Shown piece by piece: positions 1 through 10,068 of a stretch of DNA of 64,000 nucleotides (position 1 is the first letter of the stretch; every line of letters begins with the position of its first letter). Source of the DNA: JBCDCY01 sp039180875 (GTDB lineage: Bacteria; Pseudomonadota; Alphaproteobacteria; Rhodobacterales; Rhodobacteraceae); contig JBCDCY010000004.1 in the NCBI GenBank assembly GCA_039180875.1, positions 1 through 64,000 of the forward strand. The letters are read 5' to 3'. Below the pieces are notes generated by a model. That model worked only from the letters and a program-made list of their open reading frames with translations, ran no database searches and was not told the DNA's origin. A program made the position numbers and the translations under genes.

Positions 1-1088
<1,088 letters not shown>

Positions 1089-1277
1089 GGTCAATTCAGT
1101 CCTCCTCAGCCGTCCATCGCGAGCCCTGGGCGGTGGTCGCGTCACACCTCAACTCTATCGGGTCTCGCCGTAACTGTTGCAATCAGGCATCACCTCACTT
1201 TGGCGTGACTTCGGCGCAAGTGCAATCTGTGCGGGGCCAGATTACGCCACCCCGGCGCGCCGGACCCGCTTCTCCGG

Positions 1278-1463
1278 TCACACCCGGGCGAGCCAGATCA
1301 GTCCGACGCCGAAGGCCATCGCCGCGAGCCCAGCCATCCGGATCTGCTCCGCCGGCATCTCGGCCAACATGCGCACCAGCCGGTGCGGCCAGTCGGGCAT
1401 CAACGCCAGGAGCAGACCCTCGACCAGGGCGACGAAGCCCAGGCCGAAGATCAGATCCGTCAT
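1278..1463 (-). CDS. DUF2065 small inner-membrane protein
   Basis: A 61-residue protein with two hydrophobic helices (residues about 3-22 and 41-60) separated by a short loop containing WPHRLVRML. This matches the DUF2065 (YjeT-like) family, which commonly follows hflC in proteobacteria. Its function is unknown; the position suggests a link to membrane protein quality control with HflKC and DegP. It begins 15 bases after the hflC stop, so the two are probably co-transcribed. Confidence 0.85.
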   Translation of the reverse strand: MTDLIFGLGFVALVEGLLLALMPDWPHRLVRMLAEMPAEQIRMAGLAAMAFGVGLIWLARV

Positions 1464-1478
1464 CGACCAGCCGCGTCC

Positions 1479-2378
1479 TTATTCCGGCAGGCCAGCGACG
1501 CCCCTCGGGGGCGGGCCTGTGTCGGTCTCCAGATAGTCGAAGAACTCGCTGTCCGGCGTGATGACCATGGTTGAGTTTTCGCCGCCAAGCGCCCGCTCGT
1601 AGGCCGTGAGCGAGCGGTAGAAGGCGAAGAACTCTGGATCCCGACCAAAGGCCTCGGCAAAGATCGCGTTGCGCTCGGCGTCGGCCTCACCCCGGATGAT
1701 CTCGCTGTCGCGCTGGGCTTCTGAGACGATCTCCACCGCCCGGCGGTCGGCCTGGGCTTGGGTGATCTGGGCCGCCTCGCGTCCGCGCGCCCGCTCGTCC
1801 CGCGCCTCCCGCTCCCGCTCGGCGTTCATCCGCTCGAAGGTGGCGGCGAGGTTTGCCTCGGGCAGATCGGCGCGCTTGATACGCACGTCGACGACCTCGA
1901 GCCCGAGAGTGTTAGCCAGCTGGCGGGCGTTGTCGCGGATCCGGTTCATCAGGGCCACCCGGTCGGCGGAGAGCACGGTGCCGGAGTCGACCGAGCCCAG
2001 CACTTCCCGCAATTGCGCTGCCAGAATTTCCTCAAGCCGGTCGCTCGCCGTTGCCAGGCCGCCGGCACCCACCGCCTGGCGAAAGCGAACGGCATCGTTG
2101 ATCCGGTAGCGCGCATAGGCGTCCACCACCAGGCGACGATCGTCGAGGGGGGTCACCTCCTGCTCCTCGGTGTCGAGGGAGAGGATGCGGTCGTCGTAGC
2201 GCACAACGTTCTGCACGAACGGGAGCTTCAGGCCGAGGCCGGGCTCCTCGATCACCTGGCGGACCTCACCGAACTGAAGCACCAGCACCTTTTCGCGCTC
2301 GTCCACGATGAAGACGGCGGATAGGCCGATATAGGCGAGCACCACGACAACGACGGCAATGATCGGCAAGCGGCGCAT
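1479..2378 (-). CDS. hflC: HflC, SPFH-domain modulator of FtsH
   Basis: Subunit of the HflKC complex, which assembles around the FtsH membrane protease and modulates its activity. The protein has 299 residues: one N-terminal transmembrane helix (about 5-24), an SPFH/band-7 domain beginning VDEREKVLVLQFGEV, and a long Ala/Glu/Arg-rich helical region (about 185-240) typical of HflC. The start ATG overlaps the hflK stop by one base (TGATG), which implies translational coupling and equal production of the two subunits. Length and domain order are normal for the family. Confidence 0.96.
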   Translation of the reverse strand: MRRLPIIAVVVVVLAYIGLSAVFIVDEREKVLVLQFGEVRQVIEEPGLGLKLPFVQNVVRYDDRILSLDTEEQEVTPLDDRRLVVDAYARYRINDAVRFRQAVGAGGLATASDRLEEILAAQLREVLGSVDSGTVLSADRVALMNRIRDNARQLANTLGLEVVDVRIKRADLPEANLAATFERMNAEREREARDERARGREAAQITQAQADRRAVEIVSEAQRDSEIIRGEADAERNAIFAEAFGRDPEFFAFYRSLTAYERALGGENSTMVITPDSEFFDYLETDTGPPPRGVAGLPE

Positions 2379-3568
2379 CAGTTCGTTCCCCCACGGCGCA
2401 ATTCGTTGAGCGGCAGGTAGGGCACCACGCCGGAGCCGCCGGAGCCCCCGCCGCCTATCCCTTCGTCGATGATGATCTTGTCGACCCCTTCCAGCACCCG
2501 CTCCAGCGTCTCGAGGTAGAGGCGCTTGCGCGTCACCTCGGTCGCCTGGGCGTATTCCTCATAGACCGCGACGAAGCGGGAGGCTTCACCGGTCGCCTCG
2601 TTCACCACCCGGGCGCGGTAACCCTCGGCCTGTTCGATCATCTGGCGGGCTTCACCGCGAGCCTCGGCCAGGCGCTGGTTGGCATAGGCGTCGGCCTGGT
2701 TGCGGAGCGTCACCCGCTCCTGCTCGGCGGCCTGGACGTCGCGGAAGGCGTCGATCACCTCAGACGGCGGATCGGCCCGGTCGAAGGTCAGCCGCACGAT
2801 GTTCACGCCGGAATTGTAGCTGTCCAGGGTTGCCTGGATCAGCGACTCCACTTCGTTCGAGATGATACCGCGGTCCCGGTTCAGGATCGGTGACAGCTCG
2901 GATCGAGCGATCACCTCGCGCATGGCCGACTCAGAGACGGCCCGGATCGTGTCCCGGGGCTCTGCCAGGGTGAACAGAAACTGCGCCGGGTCCGAGATGT
3001 TCCAGACGACCTCGAAGTCGATATCGACGATGTTCTCGTCACCCGTCAGCATCAGACCTTGGTCAGAGCGTCGGCCGGTTCGACTTCCCACGCCGATCTC
3101 TTCGGTGTTCTGCACGGTGACAGGGACGATTTCATGCGTCACGACGGGCCAGGGGGCGAAGTTCAATCCCTCCCCACCGGTCCGATAGTATTCGCCGAAG
3201 ACAAGCTCTACAGACAGCTCGTTCGTCTCGACCCGGTAGAATGACATATAGAGCCAGAAGCCGACGAGCAGGGCCCCGAGGATCAGCAGGCCGCGCCGGC
3301 CCAGGTTGGCGCCGCCGCCACCCCCGCCGCCGCGTCCGTTGGTGCCGCCGCGGCCGCCCATCAGGACGCGCAGCTGCTCTTGACCCTTGCGCACGATATC
3401 GTCGAGATCCGGCACCTGGCCGCCGCCGCCCGGGCCCTGGGGCCGGTTCGGGGGCCGCCGGCCGCCCTCATCGCGGCCGCCTCCATTGCCCCATGGGCCG
3501 CGCCCGCCGCCGCGATTTCCGCCGCCGCCGCCACCCCAGGGGCCGCCAGAATTGTTGCTGATAGGCAT
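2378..3568 (-). CDS. hflK: HflK, SPFH-domain modulator of FtsH
   Basis: Partner of HflC in the membrane ring complex that regulates FtsH. It has 396 residues. The N-terminal 85 residues are very rich in Gly, Asn, Arg and Pro, as in many HflK proteins. A single transmembrane helix follows (about 94-112), then the SPFH domain (VETNELSVELVFGEY onward), a helical Glu/Ala/Arg segment, and another Gly-rich C-terminal stretch. First gene of the hflK-hflC-DUF2065-degP series. An 84-base gap separates it from the upstream gor gene, so it may have its own promoter. Confidence 0.96.
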   Translation of the reverse strand: MPISNNSGGPWGGGGGGNRGGGRGPWGNGGGRDEGGRRPPNRPQGPGGGGQVPDLDDIVRKGQEQLRVLMGGRGGTNGRGGGGGGGANLGRRGLLILGALLVGFWLYMSFYRVETNELSVELVFGEYYRTGGEGLNFAPWPVVTHEIVPVTVQNTEEIGVGSRTGRRSDQGLMLTGDENIVDIDFEVVWNISDPAQFLFTLAEPRDTIRAVSESAMREVIARSELSPILNRDRGIISNEVESLIQATLDSYNSGVNIVRLTFDRADPPSEVIDAFRDVQAAEQERVTLRNQADAYANQRLAEARGEARQMIEQAEGYRARVVNEATGEASRFVAVYEEYAQATEVTRKRLYLETLERVLEGVDKIIIDEGIGGGGSGGSGVVPYLPLNELRRGGTN

Positions 3569-3652
3569 TCGCGCGTCGTCCTCCGCCTCGGGCTTGGGCC
3601 CGATCCTATTCTGCTACGTTCGGCCCCGACCTGTACCCGCAGGCCGGGGAAA

Positions 3653-5011
3653 TCAAGTCTCCGCGACAGGCTCGCGCATGGTCACGAGCTCTTCGGCCGC
3701 CGTCGGATGCACCGCGACGGTCCGGTCGAAGTCGGCTTTGGTCGCGCCCATCTTTACCGCAACCGCGGCGAGCTGCACCATCTCTCCGGCGCCGTGGCCG
3801 ACGATATGGCAGCCGATCACCCGCTGGCTGTCGCGCGCGACGATCAACTTCATCAGCATCCGCTCGTCCCGGCCGGAGAGGGTGTGTACCATGGCCCGGA
3901 AGCTGGCGCGGTAGACGTCGATGGGGCCGTTCTTGCGCGCCTCGTCCTCGCCGACGCCGACCGTGCCGATCTCGGGCTGGGTGAAGATCGCCGTGGCCAC
4001 GTCCTCATGGTCGGCCCGGGTCGGCTCGGCGTTGAACACCGTCTCGGCAAAGGCCGCCCCTTCGCGGATCGCCACGGGGGTGAGGGCGAGGCGATCGGTC
4101 ACGTCGCCCACCGCGTAGATCGACGGCACCGAGGTCTGGGAATAGTCGTCGACCAGCACCTCGCCGTGACGACCGACGGCGACGCCGGCTTCATCGAGGC
4201 CCAGATCGGCCGTGTTGGGCACCCGGCCCGTGGCCAGCATCACCTGATCCACTTCGAGCGTCCGGCCCCCGCTGGTGGTGGCGACGAGGCCGGCATTGGT
4301 CTTCTTGATCTCGCCCAGTTCCTCGTTCACCCGCAGGTCGATGCCCCGGGCGCGCATGGCGTCGGCCACGTGGTCGCGCACCTCCCGATCGAAGCCGCGC
4401 AGGACCTGGTCGCTTCGATAGATCTGGAAGACCTCGGTGCCGAGGCCGTTGAAGATGCCGGCGAACTCGCAGGCGACGTAGCCACCGCCGACGATCAGGA
4501 TGCGCTTGGGCTGCTCCTCCAGATGAAAAACCTCATTGGAGGTGATGGCATGCTCCGCCCCCGTCTTCGGCGGCACGTAAGGCGTGCCGCCGGTGGCGAT
4601 CAGGATATGGCGGACGCGGAAGCGCCGGCCATCGTCGAGGGCGATGGTGTGGGGGTCTTCCAGCACCGCGCGATGGTCGTAGAGCGTCACGTCGGCGTTT
4701 TCGAGATTGCGCCGATAGATCCCTTCGAGCCGGGCGATTTCCGCATCCTTGGCGGCGATCAGGCTCGGCCAGTCGAAGCTCGGCTCCGGCACGCTCCAGC
4801 CGAAGCCCGCGGCATCCTCGAAATGTTCGGAATAGGAGGAGGCGTAGACCATCAGCTTTTTTGGCACGCAGCCCCGGATCACGCAGGTGCCGCCGTAGCG
4901 GAACTCCTCCGCCACCGCGACCTTGGCCCCGTAAGTTGCCGACATCCGCGCCGCGCGCACCCCGCCCGAGCCGCCGCCGATGACGAACAGGTCGTAGTCG
5001 AACTCTGCCAT
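3653..5011 (-). CDS. gor: Glutathione-disulfide reductase
   Basis: NADPH-dependent flavoenzyme that reduces oxidised glutathione in the cytoplasm. The 452-residue protein begins with the FAD-binding GGGSGG motif (12-17). The redox-active disulfide is Cys43/Cys48 in GGTCVIRGCVPKK, the spelling characteristic of glutathione reductase rather than lipoamide dehydrogenase. A second Rossmann motif (GGGYVACEFA) binds NADPH, and the C-terminus carries the partner-subunit active-site HPTAAEE (His435, Glu440). The start is preceded by AAAGGG. It follows rpiA by 43 bases on the same strand. Pairing with rpiA suggests an NADPH/pentose-phosphate theme (inference). Confidence 0.95.
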   Translation of the reverse strand: MAEFDYDLFVIGGGSGGVRAARMSATYGAKVAVAEEFRYGGTCVIRGCVPKKLMVYASSYSEHFEDAAGFGWSVPEPSFDWPSLIAAKDAEIARLEGIYRRNLENADVTLYDHRAVLEDPHTIALDDGRRFRVRHILIATGGTPYVPPKTGAEHAITSNEVFHLEEQPKRILIVGGGYVACEFAGIFNGLGTEVFQIYRSDQVLRGFDREVRDHVADAMRARGIDLRVNEELGEIKKTNAGLVATTSGGRTLEVDQVMLATGRVPNTADLGLDEAGVAVGRHGEVLVDDYSQTSVPSIYAVGDVTDRLALTPVAIREGAAFAETVFNAEPTRADHEDVATAIFTQPEIGTVGVGEDEARKNGPIDVYRASFRAMVHTLSGRDERMLMKLIVARDSQRVIGCHIVGHGAGEMVQLAAVAVKMGATKADFDRTVAVHPTAAEELVTMREPVAET

Positions 5012-5054
5012 GCGGCCCTTTCTGCGGTGGAGCGGGGGCGCCCGTCGGCCCGCC

Positions 5055-5831
5055 CTAGACGAACAGGTTGCGCTCCACCTCGTCGCTCTCGAACGTGGTC
5101 ACGGTCTCCCGCCCGTCGAGGTCGCGCACGATCACCTCGCCCGAGGAATAGCCCACGACCACCCGATCGGCCACGTCGATGAACAGGCCGTTCTCCACCA
5201 CCCCGGGGATCTGGTTGAGCAGGATGGAGAGCTTCTGCGCCTCGGCGATCCGGTGCAGGTAGAGGTCAAGGATGAAGTGCCCTTCGTCCGTCACGAACGG
5301 CTCGTCCCGGTTGAGGCGGAGCGTGGTGGAGGTGCCGCCGACCTCGGCGCTTTCAAGCGTGTCCTCGACGATCGCCTTCGTGGTCTCCCAGCCGAAGGGC
5401 ACGATCTCCAGCGGCAGGGGAAAGGCGCCGAGATGCTCGGCCATCTTCGAGTCGTCGCAGATCACCACCATCTCGTCGGAGGCTGTGGCCACGATCTTCT
5501 CCTGCAACAGCGCGCCACCGCCACCCTTGATGAGATTGAGCTGCGGGTCGACCTCGTCCGCGCCGTCGACCGTCAGATCGAGCCAGCCCACCTCGTCCAA
5601 GGTGGTGAGGCGGATGCCCACACGCTCCGCCAGATCGCCGGTCCGGACCGAGGTCGGCACGCCGAGCACGTCGAGCCCGGTGCGCCGGACCCGCTCACCC
5701 AGAAGGCGCACGAACCAGACAGCGGTGGATCCGGTGCCCAACCCTACGCGCATGCCGTCTTCGACCATGTCGAGGGCCCGGCGCGCGGCGCCGAGCTTCG
5801 CGACTTCTGCGGGCGTCAGCGGGTTGCTCAT
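5055..5831 (-). CDS. rpiA: Ribose-5-phosphate isomerase A
   Basis: Interconverts ribose-5-phosphate and ribulose-5-phosphate in the pentose phosphate pathway. The 258-residue product shows the family motifs: the phosphate-binding GLGTGSTA loop, DGADEVD, and KGGGGALLQEK. The ATG at 5831 is preferred over one 21 bases further upstream because GAGAGGA precedes it closely and it starts directly on the conserved part of the protein. Sits between thiN and gor on the same strand; length is slightly above the usual 220-235 residues. Confidence 0.95.
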   Translation of the reverse strand: MSNPLTPAEVAKLGAARRALDMVEDGMRVGLGTGSTAVWFVRLLGERVRRTGLDVLGVPTSVRTGDLAERVGIRLTTLDEVGWLDLTVDGADEVDPQLNLIKGGGGALLQEKIVATASDEMVVICDDSKMAEHLGAFPLPLEIVPFGWETTKAIVEDTLESAEVGGTSTTLRLNRDEPFVTDEGHFILDLYLHRIAEAQKLSILLNQIPGVVENGLFIDVADRVVVGYSSGEVIVRDLDGRETVTTFESDEVERNLFV

Positions 5832-5909
5832 GGGCGGATCCTCTCGCGCCACCCCTAGGGCGCTCTCGGTTGCCGCTTTATAGGCGGTGGGGCCGGGGAC
5901 TGCGAGCGC

Positions 5910-6602
5910 TCATTTGCCGGCCGCCGATGGGGCGCGGCCGGTGGTCTGGAATATGGCGACTGCCGCATCGAGCGAATCGCGTGGAAGTAGCATCAGCACC
6001 CCCGGCCGGTCGAAAGCGACCCGCACCTGCCCCGCGATCGCCACATTCGAGGTGCCGACCCGGACCGCCGGCGCCAGGGTCAGCCCCTCGACCGACCAGC
6101 GCAGCCCCTCGGACCGCACCCCGGTGCTGGTGGCCATGGGAAAGAGCGAGACCCGGGTCCCGGGGGCGAGATCGAGGACGGCGTCGCGGCTCTGAAAGAC
6201 GATCTCCTCCCGGTCGATCAGGATCGCCGGGACGCTCGGCCGGGCCGCCAGTGCCGCCAGCGCCGCGAGCTGATGGTCGAGCCGCGCGCCGCCGAAACCG
6301 ATGCAGAGCAGCAGCGGCGCCGCCAGCAAATCCAGGCACTTCTCGAAATCGGTGGTGTCCTGGTCGGCGGAGTGATGCACCGGCACGCCGGCCTCCCGCC
6401 AGGCCGCCGGATCCTTGAGCGAATCGAGATCGCCGACGATCGCATCGGGCCGCTGGCCGAGGGCCGCCAATTGATCGGCCCCGCCATCGGCCGCGACGAA
6501 ATGCGCCGCGTAGCGACGGGCGAGATCCAGATCGCCGCGATCCAGCACGCCACCGCCGACCAGGGCCACCGGACTGTCGAACGTTAACCTTTCCAAGGTC
6601 AT
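5910..6602 (-). CDS. thiN: Thiamine pyrophosphokinase
   Basis: Transfers pyrophosphate from ATP to thiamine to make thiamine diphosphate. In 230 residues the family signatures are clear: VALVGGGVL near the N-terminus, AADGGAD followed by PDAIVGDLDS, and DQDTTDFEKC, which together form the ATP/Mg and thiamine site. The reading frame is open further upstream to 6830, but the ATG at 6602 is taken because GGAG lies just before it and the upstream residues look non-coding. Its product, ThDP, is the cofactor of transketolase, which fits the neighbouring rpiA functionally (inference). Confidence 0.9.
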   Translation of the reverse strand: MTLERLTFDSPVALVGGGVLDRGDLDLARRYAAHFVAADGGADQLAALGQRPDAIVGDLDSLKDPAAWREAGVPVHHSADQDTTDFEKCLDLLAAPLLLCIGFGGARLDHQLAALAALAARPSVPAILIDREEIVFQSRDAVLDLAPGTRVSLFPMATSTGVRSEGLRWSVEGLTLAPAVRVGTSNVAIAGQVRVAFDRPGVLMLLPRDSLDAAVAIFQTTGRAPSAAGK

Positions 6603-6792
6603 ACGATCTCCGCTGCGCGATTTCGCACATCCGCTCACCGCCGCGCATACCTGATGCGGCGAAACTGTGGTTAGCTTCTGGTTGCGAGAGGGGTACGATT
6701 CGCAAGCATTGGCCGTTTTACCGCCACACTTGTAGGGAAAGTGTGTGGGAGGAAACGTTCCAACCGAGGGGCCGCCTGCGGGCGGGGGGAAC

Positions 6793-9714
6793 ATGGCAAT
6801 TCCGTCGAAACTGACAGTTGTTGGCGACAACTACACGATTGTGCTTGAGGGCTTCGAGGCTCCGTTCGAGCTTCTGCAAACCGCCGTCGAGTTTATGGAG
6901 GACGTGCGCCTGACCGCCGTGCAGAACGGTGTGGCCGGGATCGCATTACCCGAAGATCCGGAGATCGGCGCGGTGCAGGCCGCGGTGGAAGCGGCCGGCC
7001 ATGCCGATGCGCTCGACGTCTCCCGCCGGGCCGACGGCGCCTATGTCTTCGCCCGCAAGGAAGAGGATCTGGCCGAGGCCGAGGTCGCGCTGCCGGTGAT
7101 GGATGCGCCGATGGCCGATCTGCCCGCGGCCGACGAGGCGCTTCTGGACGACATGACGGATACGGCCCCGGCGGAAGATGTCGTGGTGGAAGACGCGGTG
7201 GCGGAAGAAGCCGAAGCGGAAGAGACGCTCCCCGAAGAGGTCTCGGCCGAGGATCGCGGCGCCGACGACGAAGAATTCCTTGTGGACGAGGCAGAAATTG
7301 AGGCGGCCTTCGAAGCCGAAGCCGAAGCCGAAGCCGAAGCCGAAGCCGAAGCCGAAGCCGAAGCCGAAGCCGAAGCCGAAGCCGAAGCCGAAGCCGAAGC
7401 CGAAGCCGAAGCCGAAGCCGAGCCTGTCGCGGCGACGACGGAAACGCCCGACGACATCGCCGCAGAGGCGACCGAAGATGACGCGATGGACCTCGACGAG
7501 GAGATCGCGTCAGAGGTCGAGGATGCGGCGGACGAGGACGTCGAAGCGCCGGCCGCCGGCGAGCATCGCGCCGCTCAACTCACCCGCGCCGCCCGCCAGC
7601 GGGCCCGCGCGCTCCGCCGCGCCCGCAGCCGCCATGTCGCGCCGCCGCGCGAGCTCGCCGAAGAGAGCGCGCCGACGGCTGCCGACGTCGATGAAGGCCT
7701 CGAGACGGCCACGCCGGAGGCTGCCGACGACACCGCCCCGGCGTCCCGGCTCCGCGCCGAGCGCGATCCGATCGCCGAAGCCCTGGCCGACGGTGCCGAA
7801 GCCCTGGCCGCCGAACAGGCCGCGGCCCATGCCGATGCCATCCCGGACGCGCCGGCCGTCGAAGAGCTGACGGCCGAACACCCCGCCGACGACATGCTGG
7901 CCGAAGACCCGGTCGCCGAGGCCCCGGCGCAGGAGCCGGCCAGTGAAGAGCCCGTCGTCGCGGACATCGAGACGCAGCCCGAGACCGCCGGCGCAGACAC
8001 GCCCGCCGAAACGCCTGACGACACTCCCGCCGAGGCGCCGATCGACGCGCCCCAGGCCGAACAGCGCGAAGAGATCACGGTGAGCGGCGGCGAGCGCCAT
8101 CTCATCCGCCGCCGGCTGCGCATGGGCGGCCAGAACGGCATCCGCATGGAGCGGCTCGAGGCGCCGGAGTTCACCGAACTGCCCAGCAGCGGCTGGATGC
8201 AGGTCGCTTCGATGGTCGAGTCCAAGCGCAACGAGGCCCGGGCGTCGGACGGAGCCGTCGCCGACTTCCTCGGCTCCCAGGACGACTTCAACTTCACGGG
8301 CCAAGGCCTCTCGGCTTCGATGACCCAAAACGCCGCCGAGCGTGACGAGACGCCGGCCGAGATGGACACCGGCCGCCTGGACGTGACGCTCGCCAACGCC
8401 CCGCCGCCGCGGCCCGCACCGGAAGACGAGATCGCCTCCTGGGGCGATGACGAGGCCGACGCACCCGCTGCCGAGGAGCTGTCGGAAGAGCTGGAGCAGG
8501 CCGCTCCGGAAGTGGCCGTCGAAGCGGCGGCGATCGAAGGCGACGCCCCGGCCGAAGATGTGCTCGACGAGGACGAGATCGTGGCGTCGGCCGATGAGCC
8601 CTGGACCGACGATCTCACTGAAGATCTGCCGGACGAAGCGCCGGAACTCGAGACCGCCGACGCCAGCGACGAGATTCTTGAGGACGCGGCCGAGGCCGTT
8701 GAAGAGCCGACCGCCGAGATACCGGAAGAGCCGGCGCTCGAGCAGCCGCTCCGCCTCGATCCGGTGGCCGAGGCCGCACCGACGGAAGAGCCGCTGGCGC
8801 TCACTGCACCTGTCACGCCGGGCGACTACGAAGAGACGGCCGAGACGCCCGAGGAGGCGGGTGAGCCTAAGGACGACGCGCTGACTGCCGCCATTCACGT
8901 GCCCGAAGCGGAGGCCGCCGAAGAGCCCGCCACCGACTCCGACTCCGTTGCCGCCTCCGACAGCCGGCGCGGGCGCCTGCGCATCATCCGCTCCGGCACC
9001 GGACGCGATGCGGGCGAGGACGACATCACGGCCGACGACGACAGCGCGGAGGCCGAGGCCACATCCGGGCCGCTGAAGCTCGAGGCGCCAGCCCCGGCGG
9101 CGCGGGCCGATGCCGAGCCCCGGCCGGACGACATCGCTCCGCCCGAAAGCCAGCCGCTGCCGCCGGCAACCCGCGACGTTGCCCCTGGCGGTCATGTCGC
9201 GGTGGCCGAGAAGGCCGCGAACCGGCGCGAACGCCGCCTGTCCCTCGACCGGATCCGCCGGCGGACCGAGCGCGCGACCAGCCGCCTGGCCGAGGCCGAG
9301 GCGCCGACGAGCCGCCCCGCGGGCCTCCGCCTGATGCCGCTCTCCGCTCCACCCGCCGCGGCCGAGATCCGCGTCGAGGCCGAAATCACCGGCACCACGC
9401 CGATCGCCGAGATGGCCCGTCGGCTCGAGGCCAAGACCCTGCCCGAGTTGCTCGAGGCCGCCGCCGCCTACCTGACCCTGGAGGAGGGCCGCGAGAGCTT
9501 CGAGCGCCTCGACCTGATCCGCGGGCTTGAGGAGATGGGCAGCGACCAGAACTACTCGATCGAGGCCCGCATCAAGGCCTTCGGTCGCCTGGTGCGGATG
9601 AACGTGCTCGAGCGGCTGCCCGACGGCGCCTTCTGCATGACGCCCGAGGCGCGGCAAGAACTGCTGATCCGGCTCTCGCCCGAAGTCGAGGGTAACCGCC
9701 TCCGCCGCGTCTGA
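6793..9714 (+). CDS. Large acidic protein with Ala-Glu repeat; alphaproteobacterial family of unknown function
   Basis: A 973-residue protein whose two ends look conserved and whose middle is low-complexity. N-terminus (about 1-95): KLTVVGDNYTIVLEGF followed by PFELLQTAVEFMEDV. Middle (about 100-860): very rich in Ala, Glu, Asp and Pro, including an 18-fold Ala-Glu tract (175-210), with a patch of Arg-rich segments around 260-290 and 430-470. C-terminus (about 875-973): TPIAEMARRLEAKTLPELLE then an AAAAYLTLEEGRESF helical module. From memory this end-middle-end plan resembles a Rhodobacterales-type family often mislabelled CheA; no CheA domain (HPt, HATPase) is present here. ATG 6793 is used because a GGGGGGA stretch precedes it. 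Standalone transcription unit ended by a hairpin. Function unknown. Confidence 0.85.
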   Translation: MAIPSKLTVVGDNYTIVLEGFEAPFELLQTAVEFMEDVRLTAVQNGVAGIALPEDPEIGAVQAAVEAAGHADALDVSRRADGAYVFARKEEDLAEAEVALPVMDAPMADLPAADEALLDDMTDTAPAEDVVVEDAVAEEAEAEETLPEEVSAEDRGADDEEFLVDEAEIEAAFEAEAEAEAEAEAEAEAEAEAEAEAEAEAEAEAEAEAEPVAATTETPDDIAAEATEDDAMDLDEEIASEVEDAADEDVEAPAAGEHRAAQLTRAARQRARALRRARSRHVAPPRELAEESAPTAADVDEGLETATPEAADDTAPASRLRAERDPIAEALADGAEALAAEQAAAHADAIPDAPAVEELTAEHPADDMLAEDPVAEAPAQEPASEEPVVADIETQPETAGADTPAETPDDTPAEAPIDAPQAEQREEITVSGGERHLIRRRLRMGGQNGIRMERLEAPEFTELPSSGWMQVASMVESKRNEARASDGAVADFLGSQDDFNFTGQGLSASMTQNAAERDETPAEMDTGRLDVTLANAPPPRPAPEDEIASWGDDEADAPAAEELSEELEQAAPEVAVEAAAIEGDAPAEDVLDEDEIVASADEPWTDDLTEDLPDEAPELETADASDEILEDAAEAVEEPTAEIPEEPALEQPLRLDPVAEAAPTEEPLALTAPVTPGDYEETAETPEEAGEPKDDALTAAIHVPEAEAAEEPATDSDSVAASDSRRGRLRIIRSGTGRDAGEDDITADDDSAEAEATSGPLKLEAPAPAARADAEPRPDDIAPPESQPLPPATRDVAPGGHVAVAEKAANRRERRLSLDRIRRRTERATSRLAEAEAPTSRPAGLRLMPLSAPPAAAEIRVEAEITGTTPIAEMARRLEAKTLPELLEAAAAYLTLEEGRESFERLDLIRGLEEMGSDQNYSIEARIKAFGRLVRMNVLERLPDGAFCMTPEARQELLIRLSPEVEGNRLRRV
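7315..7422 (+). repeat. Hexanucleotide tandem array (GCCGAA)17 GCCGAG
   Basis: Seventeen exact consecutive copies of GCCGAA followed by one GCCGAG, all in frame inside the acidic-protein gene and encoding 18 Ala-Glu dipeptides. Unit gain or loss would change length without shifting the frame. Perfect identity of the copies points to recent expansion by slippage. Confidence 0.97.
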
Positions 9715-9737
9715 TCAGCCCACAACCGAGCCCAGAG

Positions 9738-9764
9738 CCGCCGCCCCGACCCGGGCGGCGGTTT
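9738..9764 (+). terminator. Probable intrinsic terminator of the acidic-protein gene
   Basis: A perfect 9-base stem (CCGCCGCCC / GGGCGGCGG) with a 6-base loop, ending in TTT, 24 bases after the stop codon. The T-run is short, so termination may be partial. The remaining 80 bases before the next gene hold a second weak inverted repeat (AAATCG/CGATTT, around 9801-9818) and nothing else I recognise. Confidence 0.55.
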
Positions 9765-9843
9765 CGCGTTCAGCGCTCAAATCCAAGGATGTTGTATCGG
9801 AAATCGCGTTAGCGATTTTCGATTCCGCTGGATCGGTGCTGGC

Positions 9844-10059
9844 TCAGGCGTCGGGGTCCGGGCGGCCGACGCCGCGAAAGACGCTGCGAAACGGCAGGGC
9901 CCAGACGATGCCGAGGCCGATATAGACCGCCAACTCCACGATCAGCGGCGGCCGGTCGAAGAGCGCCAGGATCGAGACGGCCGCCACCACATAGGCGGGC
10001 AGGCCGACCAGCAGGATCAGCAGGGCAAGGCGGCGCCGGGCTTTATAGCTGAGAGCCAT
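9844..10059 (-). CDS. DUF2842 small membrane protein
   Basis: A 71-residue protein with two predicted transmembrane helices (about 10-31 and 39-58), a basic N-terminus (YKARRRLA) and the FDRPPLIVELAVYIGLGIVW-type second helix ending LPFR. This pattern fits DUF2842, a small inner-membrane family found in alphaproteobacteria. Role unknown. It lies 9 bases after the VOC gene and is the last gene of the purA transcription unit. No convincing Shine-Dalgarno precedes it, suggesting translational coupling. Confidence 0.75.
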   Translation of the reverse strand: MALSYKARRRLALLILLVGLPAYVVAAVSILALFDRPPLIVELAVYIGLGIVWALPFRSVFRGVGRPDPDA

Positions 10060-10068
10060 GGCGAGGAG

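Noticed and set aside
1089..1277. Heat-shock (RpoH or RpoE) promoter before degP
   Set aside because: No convincing -35/-10 pair for either sigma factor could be picked by eye.
3380..5182. A 600-codon plus-strand frame over hflK and gor
   Set aside because: Antisense to two clear genes and lacks any family signature.
6603..6792. Possible TPP riboswitch before thiN
   Set aside because: No THI-box-like CTGAGA or ACCTGATC-type core was found; only a weak CCACACTT/AAGTGTG dyad near 6724-6747 is present.
7510..9657. A 715-codon minus-strand frame opposite the acidic-protein gene
   Set aside because: Shadow frame produced by the codon bias of the Ala/Glu-rich gene; low-complexity Gly/Arg/Leu with no motif.
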